DNA of 64,000 nucleotides from NCBI RefSeq assembly GCF_022539255.1, contig NZ_JAKZBV010000001.1:1674001-1738000 (forward strand). The letters are read 5' to 3'. Of this stretch, positions 30,975 through 41,734 are shown piece by piece. The position numbers and the translations under genes are program-made. This stretch comes from Sinomonas terrae. GTDB lineage: Bacteria > Actinomycetota > Actinomycetes > Actinomycetales > Micrococcaceae. The notes beneath the pieces were generated by a model that worked only from the letters and a program-made list of their open reading frames with translations, was not told the DNA's origin and did not search any database. Numbering within the stretch: position 1 is the first letter of the stretch; each line of letters begins with the position of its first letter.

Positions 30975-31574
30975 ATGGAGAAGTTCACCTCCCACACCGG
31001 GATCGGCGTCCCGCTGCGCCAGAGCAACGTCGACACCGACCAGATCATCCCGGCCGTGTTCCTCAAGCGCATCACGCGAACCGGCTTCGAGGACGCCCTG
31101 TTCTCGTCCTGGCGCAAGGACGAGTCGTTCATCCTCAACCAGGAGCCCTTCAAGCAGGGCTCCGTGCTCGTCGCCGGGCCGGACTTCGGCACCGGCTCCT
31201 CCCGCGAGCACGCGGTCTGGGCGCTCAAGGACTACGGCTTCCGCGTCGTGCTCTCCTCGCGTTTCGCGGACATCTTCCGCGGCAACTCGGGCAAGCAGGG
31301 CCTCCTCGCCGCGGTTGTGGCGCAGGACGACATCGAACTGATCTGGAAGGAGCTCGAGAACCACCCGGGCACGCAGATCACCGTGGACCTCGAGTCCAAG
31401 ACGGTCACGTGCGGCAATCTGGTAGCGCCGCTCGAGATCGACGACTACACCCGGTGGCGTCTCCTCGAAGGCCTCGACGACATCGGGCTGACCCTCCAGC
31501 ACGAGGACGAGATCTCGGCGTACGAGGCCGGGCGCCCCTCCTTCAAGCCCACCACCCTCCCCGCCCGCAGCTGA
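30975..31574 (+). CDS. leuD: 3-isopropylmalate dehydratase, small subunit
   Basis: 199-residue partner of LeuC, the swivelling aconitase domain that completes the active site. The family markers VDTDQIIP (about 17-24), GPDFGTGSSREHAVWAL (about 73-89) and FRGNSGKQGLL are seen. ATG 30975 is preceded by ACAGGAAG. The length is typical. It is followed by an 11-bp hairpin and then the murA operon. Confidence 0.98.
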   Translation: MEKFTSHTGIGVPLRQSNVDTDQIIPAVFLKRITRTGFEDALFSSWRKDESFILNQEPFKQGSVLVAGPDFGTGSSREHAVWALKDYGFRVVLSSRFADIFRGNSGKQGLLAAVVAQDDIELIWKELENHPGTQITVDLESKTVTCGNLVAPLEIDDYTRWRLLEGLDDIGLTLQHEDEISAYEAGRPSFKPTTLPARS

Positions 31575-31581
31575 AGGTGGG

Positions 31582-31608
31582 GCGTGCCGCCCCGGCCGGG
31601 CGGCACGC
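31582..31608 (+). terminator. leuCD terminator hairpin
   Basis: GCGTGCCGCCC and GGGCGGCACGC form a perfect 11-bp stem with a 5-nt loop, 7 nt after the leuD stop, with no U-tract. Confidence 0.75.
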
Positions 31609-31707
31609 GCGGGGGCGGTGTTTCGCGGGCCGACTGGCGAGCTTCTATGCTTAGCAGGGTCCACGGCCGAGCCGTGAGGCCAGGCGAGCAGTGAGGAAGC
31701 AAGATCT

Positions 31708-33036
31708 ATGAGCAGTGTCCTGACCATCCGCGGCGGCGTGCCGCTTTCGGGACGGGTCACCGTCCGGGGAGCCAAGAACCTCGTGCCGAAGGCCATGGTC
31801 GCGTCGCTGCTCGGAGACGAGCCGTCGGTGCTCCGGAATGTCCCGGACATCAAGGACGTCGACGTGGTGCGGAACCTTCTCCGGCTCCACGGAGTCGAGA
31901 TCGAGCAGGACGCCGCGACGGGGGACCTCACGCTTGACCCTTCGAACGCTCGGACCGCCCATGTGGCCGACATTGACGCCCATGCGGGCGACTCGAGAAT
32001 CCCCATCCTCTTCTGCGGTCCGCTCATCCACGCCATTGGGGAGGCATTCATTCCGGATCTCGGCGGATGCCGCATCGGCGACCGCCCGATCGACTACCAT
32101 CTGGGCGTCCTCCGGCAGTTCGGGGCGGTCGTGGACAAGCGTCCGGGCGGTATCAGCATCTCCGCGCCGAAGGGTCTCAAAGGCGCCAAGATCTCCCTTC
32201 CGTACCCGAGCGTCGGGGCGACCGAGCAGGTCCTGCTGAGCGCGACGAAGGCCGAGGGGATCACCGAGCTCACGGGCGCGGCGACCGAGCCTGAGATCGT
32301 GGATCTCATCGCCGTGCTCCAGAAGATGGGTGCGCTCATCTCGATTCAGTCGGACCGGACTATCCGGATCGAGGGTGTCCGGTCGCTGGGCGGTTTCACC
32401 CACACAGCGCTTCCTGACCGCAACGAGGCGGCGTCCTGGGCGTCGGCCGCGCTCGTGACGAAGGGCGACATCTTCGTCCAAGGCGCGCTCCAGCGGGACA
32501 TGATGACCTTCCTCAACACGTTCAGGAAGCTCGGCGGCGGCCTCGAGATCAGGGACGAGGGGATCCGCTTCTACCACCGGGGAGGGAAGCTCACGCCGCT
32601 CGTCCTGGAAACCGATGTGCATCCCGGCTTCATGACCGACTGGCAGCAGCCTCTCCTCGTTGCGCTCACCCAGGCCGAAGGTGTCTCGATCGTCCACGAG
32701 ACGGTGTACGAGAATCGGTTCGGCTTCACCGAGGCGCTGCGGCGGATGGACGCGACGATCCAAGTCCACCGAGAGTGCCTCGGGAGCGTCCCTTGCCGCT
32801 TCGGGCAGCGGAACTTCCTGCATTCCGCCGTTGTTTCCGGGCCCGCAAGCCTGCATGGCGCCGACTTCAACGTGCCGGACCTGCGGGGCGGATTCAGCCA
32901 CCTCATCGCTGCTTTGGCAGCTCAGGGCACGTCCCGGGCGACGGGCGTGGATGTCATCAGGCGCGGCTACGAGCACTTCACGGAGAAGCTCGAATCGCTC
33001 GGCGCGGACTTTGACTTCTCGGAGGGTGCTGCGTGA
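31708..33036 (+). CDS. murA: UDP-N-acetylglucosamine 1-carboxyvinyltransferase (MurA-type)
   Basis: Adds enolpyruvate to UDP-GlcNAc, the first committed step of peptidoglycan synthesis. 442 residues. The active-site loop reads GGCRIGDRPIDYH with the catalytic Cys at about 121, the position of E. coli Cys115, so fosfomycin sensitivity would be expected at this residue. RGAKNLVPKA (about 20-29) is the Lys-Asn substrate motif. The C-terminal half has TDWQQPLLVAL and ETVYENRFGF. First of a tightly packed set: the stop overlaps plsC by 4 nt. Many actinobacteria carry another murA elsewhere; the second copy cannot be checked here. Confidence 0.94.
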   Translation: MSSVLTIRGGVPLSGRVTVRGAKNLVPKAMVASLLGDEPSVLRNVPDIKDVDVVRNLLRLHGVEIEQDAATGDLTLDPSNARTAHVADIDAHAGDSRIPILFCGPLIHAIGEAFIPDLGGCRIGDRPIDYHLGVLRQFGAVVDKRPGGISISAPKGLKGAKISLPYPSVGATEQVLLSATKAEGITELTGAATEPEIVDLIAVLQKMGALISIQSDRTIRIEGVRSLGGFTHTALPDRNEAASWASAALVTKGDIFVQGALQRDMMTFLNTFRKLGGGLEIRDEGIRFYHRGGKLTPLVLETDVHPGFMTDWQQPLLVALTQAEGVSIVHETVYENRFGFTEALRRMDATIQVHRECLGSVPCRFGQRNFLHSAVVSGPASLHGADFNVPDLRGGFSHLIAALAAQGTSRATGVDVIRRGYEHFTEKLESLGADFDFSEGAA

Positions 33037-33836
33037 GCCGAAGGGCGGTCTCAGAGACCATGAGCGAGCGCGTCGCTTTCGCGTTCGCGGGTGCAGTGGT
33101 CCGGCCGATCATGAACGCGATCATGGGCAGGACCTGGCTCCACACCGAGCGGCTCCCAGAGGGCGGCTTCATCGCGTGCCCCAACCACTGCACCGAGATC
33201 GATCCGCTCGTCGTCGGGCATATGCTCTACAACCAAGGCAGGCCGCCGCACTTCCTCGCGAAGGCCGGGCTCTTCAAGCCGCCGGTGCTCAAGCAGGTCA
33301 TGCAGGGCTCGAAGCAGATACCTGTCGATCGCAGCGGCGCCGGTGCTGGAAAGTCGCTCGAGGTCGCGCGTGAGGTGCTCGACGAGGGCGGCGCCATCCT
33401 CATCTACCCGGAGGGCACGCTCACCCGCGACCCTGACCTCTGGCCTATGAAGGGCCATACGGGTGCCGCTCGGCTCGCGCTCAAGACCGGGGCGCCCGTC
33501 GTCCCGATCGCTCACTGGGGGGCTCAGGAAGTATTCCCGCGCTACGCCAAGCGCGTCTACGTCTGGCCTCGCAAGCGTGTGCGAGTGATCGTGGGAGAAC
33601 CCGTCGACCTGAGCGAGTTCGAGGGACGCCCGCTCGACAAGTCGACGCTCGTCGCGGCGACGGACAAGATCATGGCCGCGATCACGGCTCTTCTGGCGGA
33701 ACTTCGCGGGGAAGAGCCGCCTGCGCAGCGGTGGGACCCCTCGGCGCACCAGCAGAGCCTGCACGGGCGCGACGTCGATCGCGGGACTCCCCGGACGCGG
33801 GACGCCGCAGCGAACGACGGCGGGATCCCCGCGTGA
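33033..33836 (+). CDS. plsC: 1-acyl-glycerol-3-phosphate acyltransferase
   Basis: Membrane-associated acyltransferase that makes phosphatidic acid from lysophosphatidic acid. 267 residues. The HX4D catalytic motif reads NHCTEIDPL (about 49-57) and the glycerol-phosphate site reads IYPEGTLTRD (about 126-135). The tail after about 225 is polar and unconserved. The GTG start at 33033 overlaps the murA stop, and its own stop overlaps the gpsA start by 4 nt, so murA-plsC-gpsA are translationally coupled. An ATG nine codons later is a possible alternative start. Confidence 0.94.
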   Translation: MSRRAVSETMSERVAFAFAGAVVRPIMNAIMGRTWLHTERLPEGGFIACPNHCTEIDPLVVGHMLYNQGRPPHFLAKAGLFKPPVLKQVMQGSKQIPVDRSGAGAGKSLEVAREVLDEGGAILIYPEGTLTRDPDLWPMKGHTGAARLALKTGAPVVPIAHWGAQEVFPRYAKRVYVWPRKRVRVIVGEPVDLSEFEGRPLDKSTLVAATDKIMAAITALLAELRGEEPPAQRWDPSAHQQSLHGRDVDRGTPRTRDAAANDGGIPA

Positions 33837-34906
33837 GCGCTGGACTCGCCGACGGCGAAGCGTCGCCAGCGGACGAGGCCGCCGAGGACATCACCGACGT
33901 CGCGGTCTTCGGCGCCGGGAGCTGGGGAACGACTTTTGCGAAGGTCCTCGCCGACGCGGCCGCGGCGCACGGGGTTCAGCGCAGCATCCGGGTTTGGGGA
34001 CGGAACCCGGAGACTATCGCGGACATCAACCGCCGCCGAAACGGTCGCTATCTCGGCGACATCGAACTGCCCGAAGGCATCAGCGCGACGACGGACCCTT
34101 CCGCGGCCCTCAGAGGGGCGCAGCTCGTCGTCTTCGCAGTCCCCGCCCAGTCGCTTCGGGCGCAGCTCGAGCAGTGGCGTGGCCTCATTCCCGCCAATGC
34201 CGTCGTGATGTCCCTCATGAAGGGACTCGAGGTCGGAACGGATCTGCGCATGACGGAGGTGATCGCCGAGGTCACCGGGATCTCCCCGGATCGCATCGCA
34301 GTGCTCTCGGGACCGAACCTCGCGATGGAGATCGCCCGCAGGGAGCCCACCGCCTCGGTGGTCGCATGCGCCGACGAGCAACTTGCCCGCCGCATCGCGC
34401 AGGTGTGCACGGCCCCGTACTTCCGCCCCTACACGTCGAACGACGTGGTGGGCGCGGAGATCGGGGGCATCGTCAAGAACGTGATCGCGCTGTGCGTCGG
34501 CATCTGCGAGGGCAAGGGCATGGGCGACAATACGAAGGCCTCCGTCATGACGCGAGGCCTCGCCGAGACGACCCGTCTCGCCGTCGCCCTCGGCGCGGAC
34601 CCCCACACGCTCGCCGGGCTTGCCGGGCTCGGCGACCTCGTGGCGACGTGCGCGTCCAAGCTCTCGCGCAACCACACGGCCGGGACCCTCCTCGGCCAAG
34701 GCTTCAGCGTCGATGAACTAGGGAGTCACATGACCCAGATCGCCGAGGGCATCAAGTCCGCCCCTGCCGTGCGCGAACTCGCCCGGCGCGTCGGCGTCGA
34801 GATGCCCATCACCGAAGCCGTCGTCGGCGTTCTGGCCGGCCGCGTCGACGTAGACCAGCTCGAGTCGCTCCTGCTTGCGCGGGAGCTCAAATCGGAAGGC
34901 GAATAG
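33833..34906 (+). CDS. gpsA: Glycerol-3-phosphate dehydrogenase [NAD(P)+]
   Basis: Reduces dihydroxyacetone phosphate to glycerol-3-phosphate, the lipid backbone. 357 residues with an acidic N-terminal extension of about 18. The Rossmann motif VFGAGSWGTTFAKVLAD is at about 24-40, the catalytic lysine is in GGIVKNVIALCVGICEGKGMGDN (about 213), and AGLGDLVATC follows. GTG 33833 overlaps the plsC stop; a longer in-frame extension inside plsC is not used. It is next to an acyltransferase, which fits a phospholipid supply role, and 1 nt before ddl. Confidence 0.97.
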   Translation: MSAGLADGEASPADEAAEDITDVAVFGAGSWGTTFAKVLADAAAAHGVQRSIRVWGRNPETIADINRRRNGRYLGDIELPEGISATTDPSAALRGAQLVVFAVPAQSLRAQLEQWRGLIPANAVVMSLMKGLEVGTDLRMTEVIAEVTGISPDRIAVLSGPNLAMEIARREPTASVVACADEQLARRIAQVCTAPYFRPYTSNDVVGAEIGGIVKNVIALCVGICEGKGMGDNTKASVMTRGLAETTRLAVALGADPHTLAGLAGLGDLVATCASKLSRNHTAGTLLGQGFSVDELGSHMTQIAEGIKSAPAVRELARRVGVEMPITEAVVGVLAGRVDVDQLESLLLARELKSEGE

Positions 34907-34907
34907 C

Positions 34908-36035
<1,128 letters not shown>

Positions 36036-36086
36036 GCGCCGCCAAGCTTCCTTGAGACTGGCCGGGAGGGCCGGGTCAGCCCTGGG

Positions 36087-36707
36087 TCATCCGCCTTGGG
36101 GGAGCTGGGCGACCTCGGACTCTCCCACGCACTTCTTGGTCTGGGGGACCTTCGCCACGGCTGAGGCGACGGTCGCGAGGACGGTCGCGGAGCTGATCTT
36201 CGAGGTGTCGATGACGAGCTCGGTCGCCGGTGTGCGGCCGAACGTCGTCAGGAGGTAGGTGTCGTTCGGGCCCTCGGTCGCGTCGCCGGACGGCGTGGGC
36301 CCGGTTCCGGCGGACGCTGACGCGGAGGGCGCCGGCGAAGCCGCGGACGACGACGGCGTCGGGGAAGCGCTCGCCGTCGTCAGGTCCTTGATCACCCAGT
36401 CGACGCCGTTGACGGTGACGCAACGATCCGTCGTCGGCCCCGGGGCCGGGACGCCGCAGCGGAGGATGACCGCTGATGGGTCGCCCCACGCTGCAGTCGC
36501 CTGGCTCGTCGTCGTGCGCAAGGCGGCGTCACCGAGCGTGTCTGGCATCGCGATCATCTCCGGGGCGCACGCGGGGTCCGCGGCGTCGGGAGCGGGATCG
36601 ACCGAGACCGCCGCGCTGCAGGCCGAAAGCGAGGCGCCGAGCACGAGGGCAGAGGTGAGCGCCGCGGCGCGCACGAGGACTGCTGCGCGGCGACGGCTGC
36701 GGGGCAT
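36087..36707 (-). CDS. DUF3515 lipoprotein
   Basis: 206-residue exported lipoprotein: basic N-terminus, hydrophobic stretch and lipobox LSAC (about residue 30). It belongs to the actinobacterial DUF3515 family, which lies between ddl and thiL in many genomes and is of unknown role. Four cysteines after the lipobox (PACAPE, ILRCG, DRCVTV, KKCVGE) suggest two disulfides outside the cell. A Ser/Ala/Pro insert (about 115-140) interrupts the domain. ATG 36707 has TAAGGAGAA upstream. It is on the opposite strand to its neighbours. Confidence 0.88.
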   Translation of the reverse strand: MPRSRRRAAVLVRAAALTSALVLGASLSACSAAVSVDPAPDAADPACAPEMIAMPDTLGDAALRTTTSQATAAWGDPSAVILRCGVPAPGPTTDRCVTVNGVDWVIKDLTTASASPTPSSSAASPAPSASASAGTGPTPSGDATEGPNDTYLLTTFGRTPATELVIDTSKISSATVLATVASAVAKVPQTKKCVGESEVAQLPQGG

Positions 36708-36772
36708 GATTCTCCTTACGAGTGTCTTGTGGGGGCGTGTCTCGCAGGGACGAGGCGTCCATTCAAGACTAC

Positions 36773-36778
36773 TAGGCT
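36773..36778 (+). promoter_or_regulatory. thiL -10 hexamer (leaderless start)
   Basis: TAGGCT lies exactly 6 nt before the GTG of thiL; no ribosome site is present. Confidence 0.6.
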
Positions 36779-36784
36779 GGGATC

Positions 36785-37801
36785 GTGCGCACGTCCCCGC
36801 TGCCTCTGACCGTCGGCGACCTCAGCGAAGGCGAACTCCTCGACCGGATCCTCCCGCGCCTCGCCGCTGGCCCGTCGGCTCTGCTCGGACCCGGGGACGA
36901 CGCCGCGGTGCTCGCGGCGCCCGATGGGCGCGTCGTCGTGAGCACGGACACCCAGACCCAGAACGCTGACTTCCGGCTCGAGTGGCCGAACGGCTACGCG
37001 CACACGGGCTACGACGTCGGGTGGAAGTCGGCGGCCCAGAATCTCAGCGACATCAACGCGATGGGTGCCATCGCCACGGGGATCGTGGTGAGTCTCACCC
37101 TTCCGCGGGCCACCCCGGTCGGCTGGGTCGAGGACCTCGCGCACGGTCTCCTGGACGCAGTCCGGGGCCTGGGGGCGAGCCGATGCGCCCTCGCCGGGGG
37201 CGACCTCGGTCGCGGCGACGAGCTCTCGATCACCGCAACAGTTCTGGGAAGCCTCGAGGGGCGCCAGCCAGTCCTGCGGAGCGGGGCGCGGGCGGGGGAC
37301 CGGCTCGCCGTCGCCGGCTCGCTCGGTTGCGCGGCGGCCGGGCTCGCGCTGCTCGAACATGGACCCGCCTACGAGGGCTTGGAACCGGCGCTGAGGAAGC
37401 TGGTGGCCCTCCAGTGCAGACCGGTTCCACCGCTCGACGCCGGTCCTGCTGCCGCCTCATCAGGGGCAAGCGCGCTCATGGACCTCTCCGACGGGCTCCT
37501 TCGCGACGGTCTGAGGCTCGCCATGGCCAGCGGCGTGCGCCTGGACCTGGACGCGGACGTCCTCGCCCTCCACGCGCACGCGCTGAGGCGAGCGGGGGAG
37601 ACGCTGGGCGCCGACCCACTCGAATGGGTCCTGGGCGGCGGTGAGGACCACGGACTCCTCGCGGCTTTCCCCGCCGACGCACAGCTCCCGCACGGCTTTG
37701 CTGCGGTAGGCTCGGTGCTGCCTGCCGACGGTGGAGAGCCTGGAGTGTCCGTCGGGGGAAAGCCGGCGGTGACGAGGGGATGGGACCACTTTGCCAAGTA
37801 G
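36785..37801 (+). CDS. thiL: Thiamine-monophosphate kinase
   Basis: Phosphorylates thiamine monophosphate to the active diphosphate. 338 residues, with N-terminal LLGPGDDAAVLAA (about 36-48) and SLSDIN-like NLSDINAMGA (about 86-95) metal motifs, LAGGDLGRGDELSI, and MDLSDGLLRDGLRLAMASGV (about 230-249). Together with thiC in this window it indicates thiamine synthesis capacity. It is followed by the DAK2 gene, whose TTG start overlaps the thiL stop by 11 nt. Confidence 0.95.
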   Translation: MRTSPLPLTVGDLSEGELLDRILPRLAAGPSALLGPGDDAAVLAAPDGRVVVSTDTQTQNADFRLEWPNGYAHTGYDVGWKSAAQNLSDINAMGAIATGIVVSLTLPRATPVGWVEDLAHGLLDAVRGLGASRCALAGGDLGRGDELSITATVLGSLEGRQPVLRSGARAGDRLAVAGSLGCAAAGLALLEHGPAYEGLEPALRKLVALQCRPVPPLDAGPAAASSGASALMDLSDGLLRDGLRLAMASGVRLDLDADVLALHAHALRRAGETLGADPLEWVLGGGEDHGLLAAFPADAQLPHGFAAVGSVLPADGGEPGVSVGGKPAVTRGWDHFAK

Positions 37802-38783
37802 AAACGCCGCGAAGACGGCGTCGAACGCTGCGGCGATGCGCCGTTGGCTCGGCATGGCGGAGACAGTGCTTGCGAATCACAGCGACCGGCTCAACGCGAT
37901 CAACATCTTCCCCGTGCCGGACGGTGACACGGGCACGAATCTCTACCTGACGGCGCGCGCTGCCGCGCAGGCAGCCGCGGCGGTGGACAGCCAGGATCTC
38001 GGCGTCGTCGTGGGCACCGCCGGGCAGGCGGCCATGGAGGAAGCCCGCGGCAATTCGGGAACCCTGTTTGCCGTCTTCCTCGATGCGTTTGCCGTACCGC
38101 TAGTCGGCCAGTCGCGCCTGAGCGGTCCACTGCTCGCCGAGTCCCTCCACCGTTGCCGCATCCGGGCCTGGTCCGCCCTGAGCGAGCCCGTCGAGGGCAC
38201 CATGCTCTCGGTCCTCGCGGCGGCCGCTGACGCTGCGGCGAGCGCCTCGGAGACCGCCGAGGCGGGCGAGGCCCCGCACAGCAACGCGATCCTGATCCGC
38301 ACGATCGACGCCGTGGTGGACGCGGCCCTCGGCGCCGTCGTCGAGACGGAGGGCCAGCTGCCGACGCTGCACGATGCGCGCGTCGTCGATGCAGGGGGTG
38401 TCGGCCTCCTTCTTGTGCTCGGAGCCCTCCGTGCAGCTGTGATCGGCGAGGGCCTCGGCGATCAGATCTTCGACCGGCTGCACGGCTACGCGGTCCAGGA
38501 CCCGCACATCCACGCCCAACAGCCTGCCGCCGAGGGCGTCGAACTGATGTGCACTATCACGCTGAGCCCCCTCGACGCGGCCGGGCTCCGCCATCGGCTC
38601 GACGAACTGGGCGAATCGGTCATCATGAGCCCCCTCGGGCCCCTCGACGAGGATTCCGGATGCGTGCGCTGGCGGGTCCACGTGCACGTCCTGGATCCGG
38701 AGGCCGCCCTTGCAGAGATCCGGAACGTGGGCGAGCCCGAGAAGATCGCCTTTACCGAGCTCCATTCTGATCACGCGCACTGA
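37791..38783 (+). CDS. DAK2-domain kinase-like protein
   Basis: 330 residues. The N-terminal DAK2 (DhaL/FakA-type) domain has INIFPVPDGDTGTNLYLT (about 38-55), the ATP/Mg site, then EEARGNSGTLFAVFLD and DAGGVGLLLVLGAL. FakA-type proteins phosphorylate fatty acids bound to FakB; the C-terminal part here is shorter than in FakA, so full activity is uncertain. The gene sits upstream of recG in many Gram-positives. The start is uncertain: TTG 37791 overlaps thiL, while an ATG at 37836 (MRRWLG) is an alternative. The recG start is 5 nt after its stop. Confidence 0.88.
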   Translation: MPSRNAAKTASNAAAMRRWLGMAETVLANHSDRLNAINIFPVPDGDTGTNLYLTARAAAQAAAAVDSQDLGVVVGTAGQAAMEEARGNSGTLFAVFLDAFAVPLVGQSRLSGPLLAESLHRCRIRAWSALSEPVEGTMLSVLAAAADAAASASETAEAGEAPHSNAILIRTIDAVVDAALGAVVETEGQLPTLHDARVVDAGGVGLLLVLGALRAAVIGEGLGDQIFDRLHGYAVQDPHIHAQQPAAEGVELMCTITLSPLDAAGLRHRLDELGESVIMSPLGPLDEDSGCVRWRVHVHVLDPEAALAEIRNVGEPEKIAFTELHSDHAH

Positions 38784-38788
38784 CCACC

Positions 38789-41035
38789 ATGTCCACTGAC
38801 CGCAATACCCCTCTCAACCGGCTCATCGGAGCCCGGAGCGGAAAGAAATTCGCCGACCAGCTCGGCATCGTGACAGCGGGCGACCTGCTCGACCACTTCC
38901 CGCGCCGCTACCTCGCGCGCGGCGAACTCACGCCCATCCGCGAACTGCCGCTGGACGAGGACGTCACGCTCGTAGCCCAGGTCGTTTCGTCCTCCAACCG
39001 CCGCATGACGACGCGCAAGGGCAGCATCACCGAGGTCCTCGTGAGCGACCGTCCCGGCCAGACCCAGGGACCGAGCACCCTGTCCCTCACGTTCTTCAAC
39101 GGCTATCAGGCAGCCAAGCAGCTCACCCGTGGTGTCATCGCGATGTTCTCGGGCAAGGTTGGGCTGTACCGCGGGAAGCTGCAGCTGACCAACCCGATCT
39201 ACGAGCTGCTCGATCCGGATGAGTTCGACGCCGACGCCGCCGCCCGCCTCGCAGGCCGCCCGATCCCGGTCTATCCCGCGACAGCTTCCATTCCGAGCTG
39301 GACGATCGCGAAGGCCGTGGGCACCGTGCTCGGGCAGCTCGACCTCGACTCCCTTCCGGAGGCGCTTCCGCCGGACATCCGCTTGAAGTACCGCCTGCCG
39401 CGCGTGTCCGACGCGTACCGGATGATCCATGAGCCGGAGGACGACGGCGCGTGGCGGTCCGCGCAGCGACGCTTCCGTTACGAGGAGGCGCTCGTGCTCC
39501 AGGCGGCCCTCGCCCGTCGCAAGGCCCAGCACGCCGCGCTTCCGTCCCGCCCGAGCCCGGCGCGGCGCGGCGGCCTGCTCGAAACGTTCGACAGCCAGCT
39601 GCCGTTCGAGCTCACCACGGGCCAGCGAGAGGTCGGCGAGGTTCTCGAGCGGGAGCTCGCCGAGAACCACCCGATGAACCGGCTCCTCCAAGGAGAGGTC
39701 GGTTCGGGAAAGACGGTGGTTGCTCTGCGCGCGATGCTCCAAGTGGTCGACGACGGCGGGCAAGCCGCGCTTCTGGCCCCGACCGAAGTCCTCGCGGCCC
39801 AGCACTACGCGTCGATCCGCGCGACCCTCGGACCTCTCGTGCGCGACGGGCTGCTCGGCGGGTCGGGCGATGACGGGGTCGAGGTCGCGCTCCTGACCGG
39901 GTCGCAGTCGGCCGGGGAGAAGAAGAGGAGCCTCCTCGCGGCGGCGAGCGGCCAGGCCGGAATCGTCGTGGGGACCCATGCGCTCCTGTCCGAGCACGTC
40001 CAGTTCGCGGACCTCGGCCTCGTCGTCGTCGACGAGCAGCATCGGTTCGGGGTCGAACAGCGGGACGCGCTGCGCGCCAAGAGCCTCGCGACGCCCCATC
40101 TGCTCGTCATGACGGCCACGCCGATTCCGCGCACCGTTGCCATGACGGTCTTCGGCGACCTTGAGACCTCGGTCCTGCGCGAGCTCCCCGCGGGCCGCTC
40201 GCCCATCGCGACGCACACAGTGGGCCTCGTCGAGAACCCGGCGTGGGAGCGCCGCATCTGGCAGCGGGCAAGGGAAGAGGTCGACGCCGGGCGGCAGGTC
40301 TACGTGGTGTGCCCGACGATCGGCGCGGGCGGGGGCGACGAAGGCGATCTCGACGTCCTGGATCAGGCGACCTGGGGAGGTACGGCGCTCGCTGCGCCCC
40401 CGGCCCTCTCTCCTGAGGTCCAGCCAGCCTCCGTCGCAGAGGTCGCTGAGCAGCTCGGAACCGAACCCGCGCTAGAGGGCATCCGGATCGGCATCCTCCA
40501 CGGACGGCTCGACACGGAGGCGAAGGCATCGGCGATGAGAGCCTTCGCGGCAGGGGAGACCGGGATCCTCGTCGCCACCACCGTCGTCGAGGTCGGCGTG
40601 GACGTGCCGAACGCGACCCTCATGGTCATTCTGGACGCGGACCGCTTCGGCATAGCCCAGCTGCACCAGCTCCGCGGGCGGGTCGGGAGAGGCGGTCACG
40701 CCGGCACGTGCCTCCTCGTCACACGCCTCGAACCCGGTCACCCGAGCCGCGAGCGGCTCGGCGCGGTCTCATCCAGCACGGACGGCTTCGAGCTGGCTCA
40801 GAAGGACCTCGAGTTCCGCCGCGAGGGCGATATCCTCGGCGCAAGCCAGTCCGGCCGGCGTTCCACACTGCGGCTCCTGCGGGTACTCCGCGACGGCGAC
40901 GTCATCGCGAGCGCCCGAGAGGACGCCCTCGCCCTCGTGGCGGAGGATCCGGACCTGAACCAGCACGTCGAGCTCGCGGACGCGATCGAGGACTACCTCG
41001 GACCGGAGAAGGAGGTCTTCCTCGAACGTGGGTAG
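38789..41035 (+). CDS. recG: ATP-dependent DNA helicase RecG
   Basis: Branch-migrating helicase that reverses stalled forks and processes Holliday junctions. 748 residues: an N-terminal wedge/OB domain (about 50-170), Walker A GEVGSGKTVVALRA (about 304-317), motif II DEQHRFGV (a DEQH form), TATPIPRT, and the C-terminal helicase half with VVEVGVDVPNATLM and LRGRVGRG. An insertion of about 40 residues lies between motifs III and IV (GAGGGDEGDLD region). It is coupled to the DAK2 gene (5-nt gap). Confidence 0.97.
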   Translation: MSTDRNTPLNRLIGARSGKKFADQLGIVTAGDLLDHFPRRYLARGELTPIRELPLDEDVTLVAQVVSSSNRRMTTRKGSITEVLVSDRPGQTQGPSTLSLTFFNGYQAAKQLTRGVIAMFSGKVGLYRGKLQLTNPIYELLDPDEFDADAAARLAGRPIPVYPATASIPSWTIAKAVGTVLGQLDLDSLPEALPPDIRLKYRLPRVSDAYRMIHEPEDDGAWRSAQRRFRYEEALVLQAALARRKAQHAALPSRPSPARRGGLLETFDSQLPFELTTGQREVGEVLERELAENHPMNRLLQGEVGSGKTVVALRAMLQVVDDGGQAALLAPTEVLAAQHYASIRATLGPLVRDGLLGGSGDDGVEVALLTGSQSAGEKKRSLLAAASGQAGIVVGTHALLSEHVQFADLGLVVVDEQHRFGVEQRDALRAKSLATPHLLVMTATPIPRTVAMTVFGDLETSVLRELPAGRSPIATHTVGLVENPAWERRIWQRAREEVDAGRQVYVVCPTIGAGGGDEGDLDVLDQATWGGTALAAPPALSPEVQPASVAEVAEQLGTEPALEGIRIGILHGRLDTEAKASAMRAFAAGETGILVATTVVEVGVDVPNATLMVILDADRFGIAQLHQLRGRVGRGGHAGTCLLVTRLEPGHPSRERLGAVSSSTDGFELAQKDLEFRREGDILGASQSGRRSTLRLLRVLRDGDVIASAREDALALVAEDPDLNQHVELADAIEDYLGPEKEVFLERG

Positions 41036-41110
41036 GGATATTCCGTGGGCAGTGGCCTGCCCCGGCGGGGCGAGGTCTTGCGGCTCGGGAGGGACGGGGA
41101 GGACGGTGCC

Positions 41111-41701
41111 ATGAGCAGGATCATCTCGGGTATCGCGGGCGGCGTTCCGCTGGCCGCCGTGCCCGGTTCCGCGACACGCCCGACGACGGATCGCGTCAAG
41201 GAAGCGCTGTTCTCACGCCTCGACGCCCTCGGCATGCTCGCCCGAGCGAGAGTGCTCGATCTCTACGCGGGCTCGGGGGCGCTCGGAGTCGAGGCGGCGA
41301 GCCGGGGCGCATCCACCGTCGAGCTCGTCGAGTCCGAGGCCAAGGCCGCGCAGGTGTGCGAGCGGAACGCCCGGACGGTCAACGACGCCGTGAGCCGCCG
41401 TGCGGTCACCGTCCGCCGTTCGAAGGTGAACTCGTTCCTCGAACGCGTCCCGCCGGGCCCTCATTGGGACTTAGTCCTCATGGACCCGCCGTACCCGCTC
41501 GGGGAGGCGCAGTTGACCAACGTTCTCGACGCCGTCGCCGAGCGCCTTGCGCCAGACGGGCTCGTCGTCGTCGAACGCTCCGCACGCTCGCCCGAGCCCT
41601 CGTGGCCCGAGGGGCTGGTGCACTACGGGGAACGGAAATACGGAGAGACGCGGCTGTGGTTCGCCGAACCCGCCGCGAACGACGGGGGCGGCGCCAGCTG
41701 A
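41111..41701 (+). CDS. rsmD: 16S rRNA (guanine(966)-N(2))-methyltransferase
   Basis: SAM-dependent methyltransferase of 196 residues. Starts MSRIISGIAGG, typical of RsmD, with RPTTDRVKEALFSRL, the SAM motif VLDLYAGSGALGVEAASRG (about 47-65) and the catalytic LMDPPYPL (about 124-131). ATG 41111 has GGGGAGG upstream; a 22-codon in-frame extension is rejected. It follows recG by 75 nt. In the usual order coaD follows, here separated by two minus-strand genes. Confidence 0.95.
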   Translation: MSRIISGIAGGVPLAAVPGSATRPTTDRVKEALFSRLDALGMLARARVLDLYAGSGALGVEAASRGASTVELVESEAKAAQVCERNARTVNDAVSRRAVTVRRSKVNSFLERVPPGPHWDLVLMDPPYPLGEAQLTNVLDAVAERLAPDGLVVVERSARSPEPSWPEGLVHYGERKYGETRLWFAEPAANDGGGAS

Positions 41702-41734
41702 CTGTCCTCTGGTCCGCTGTGACAGGAGCCGTTC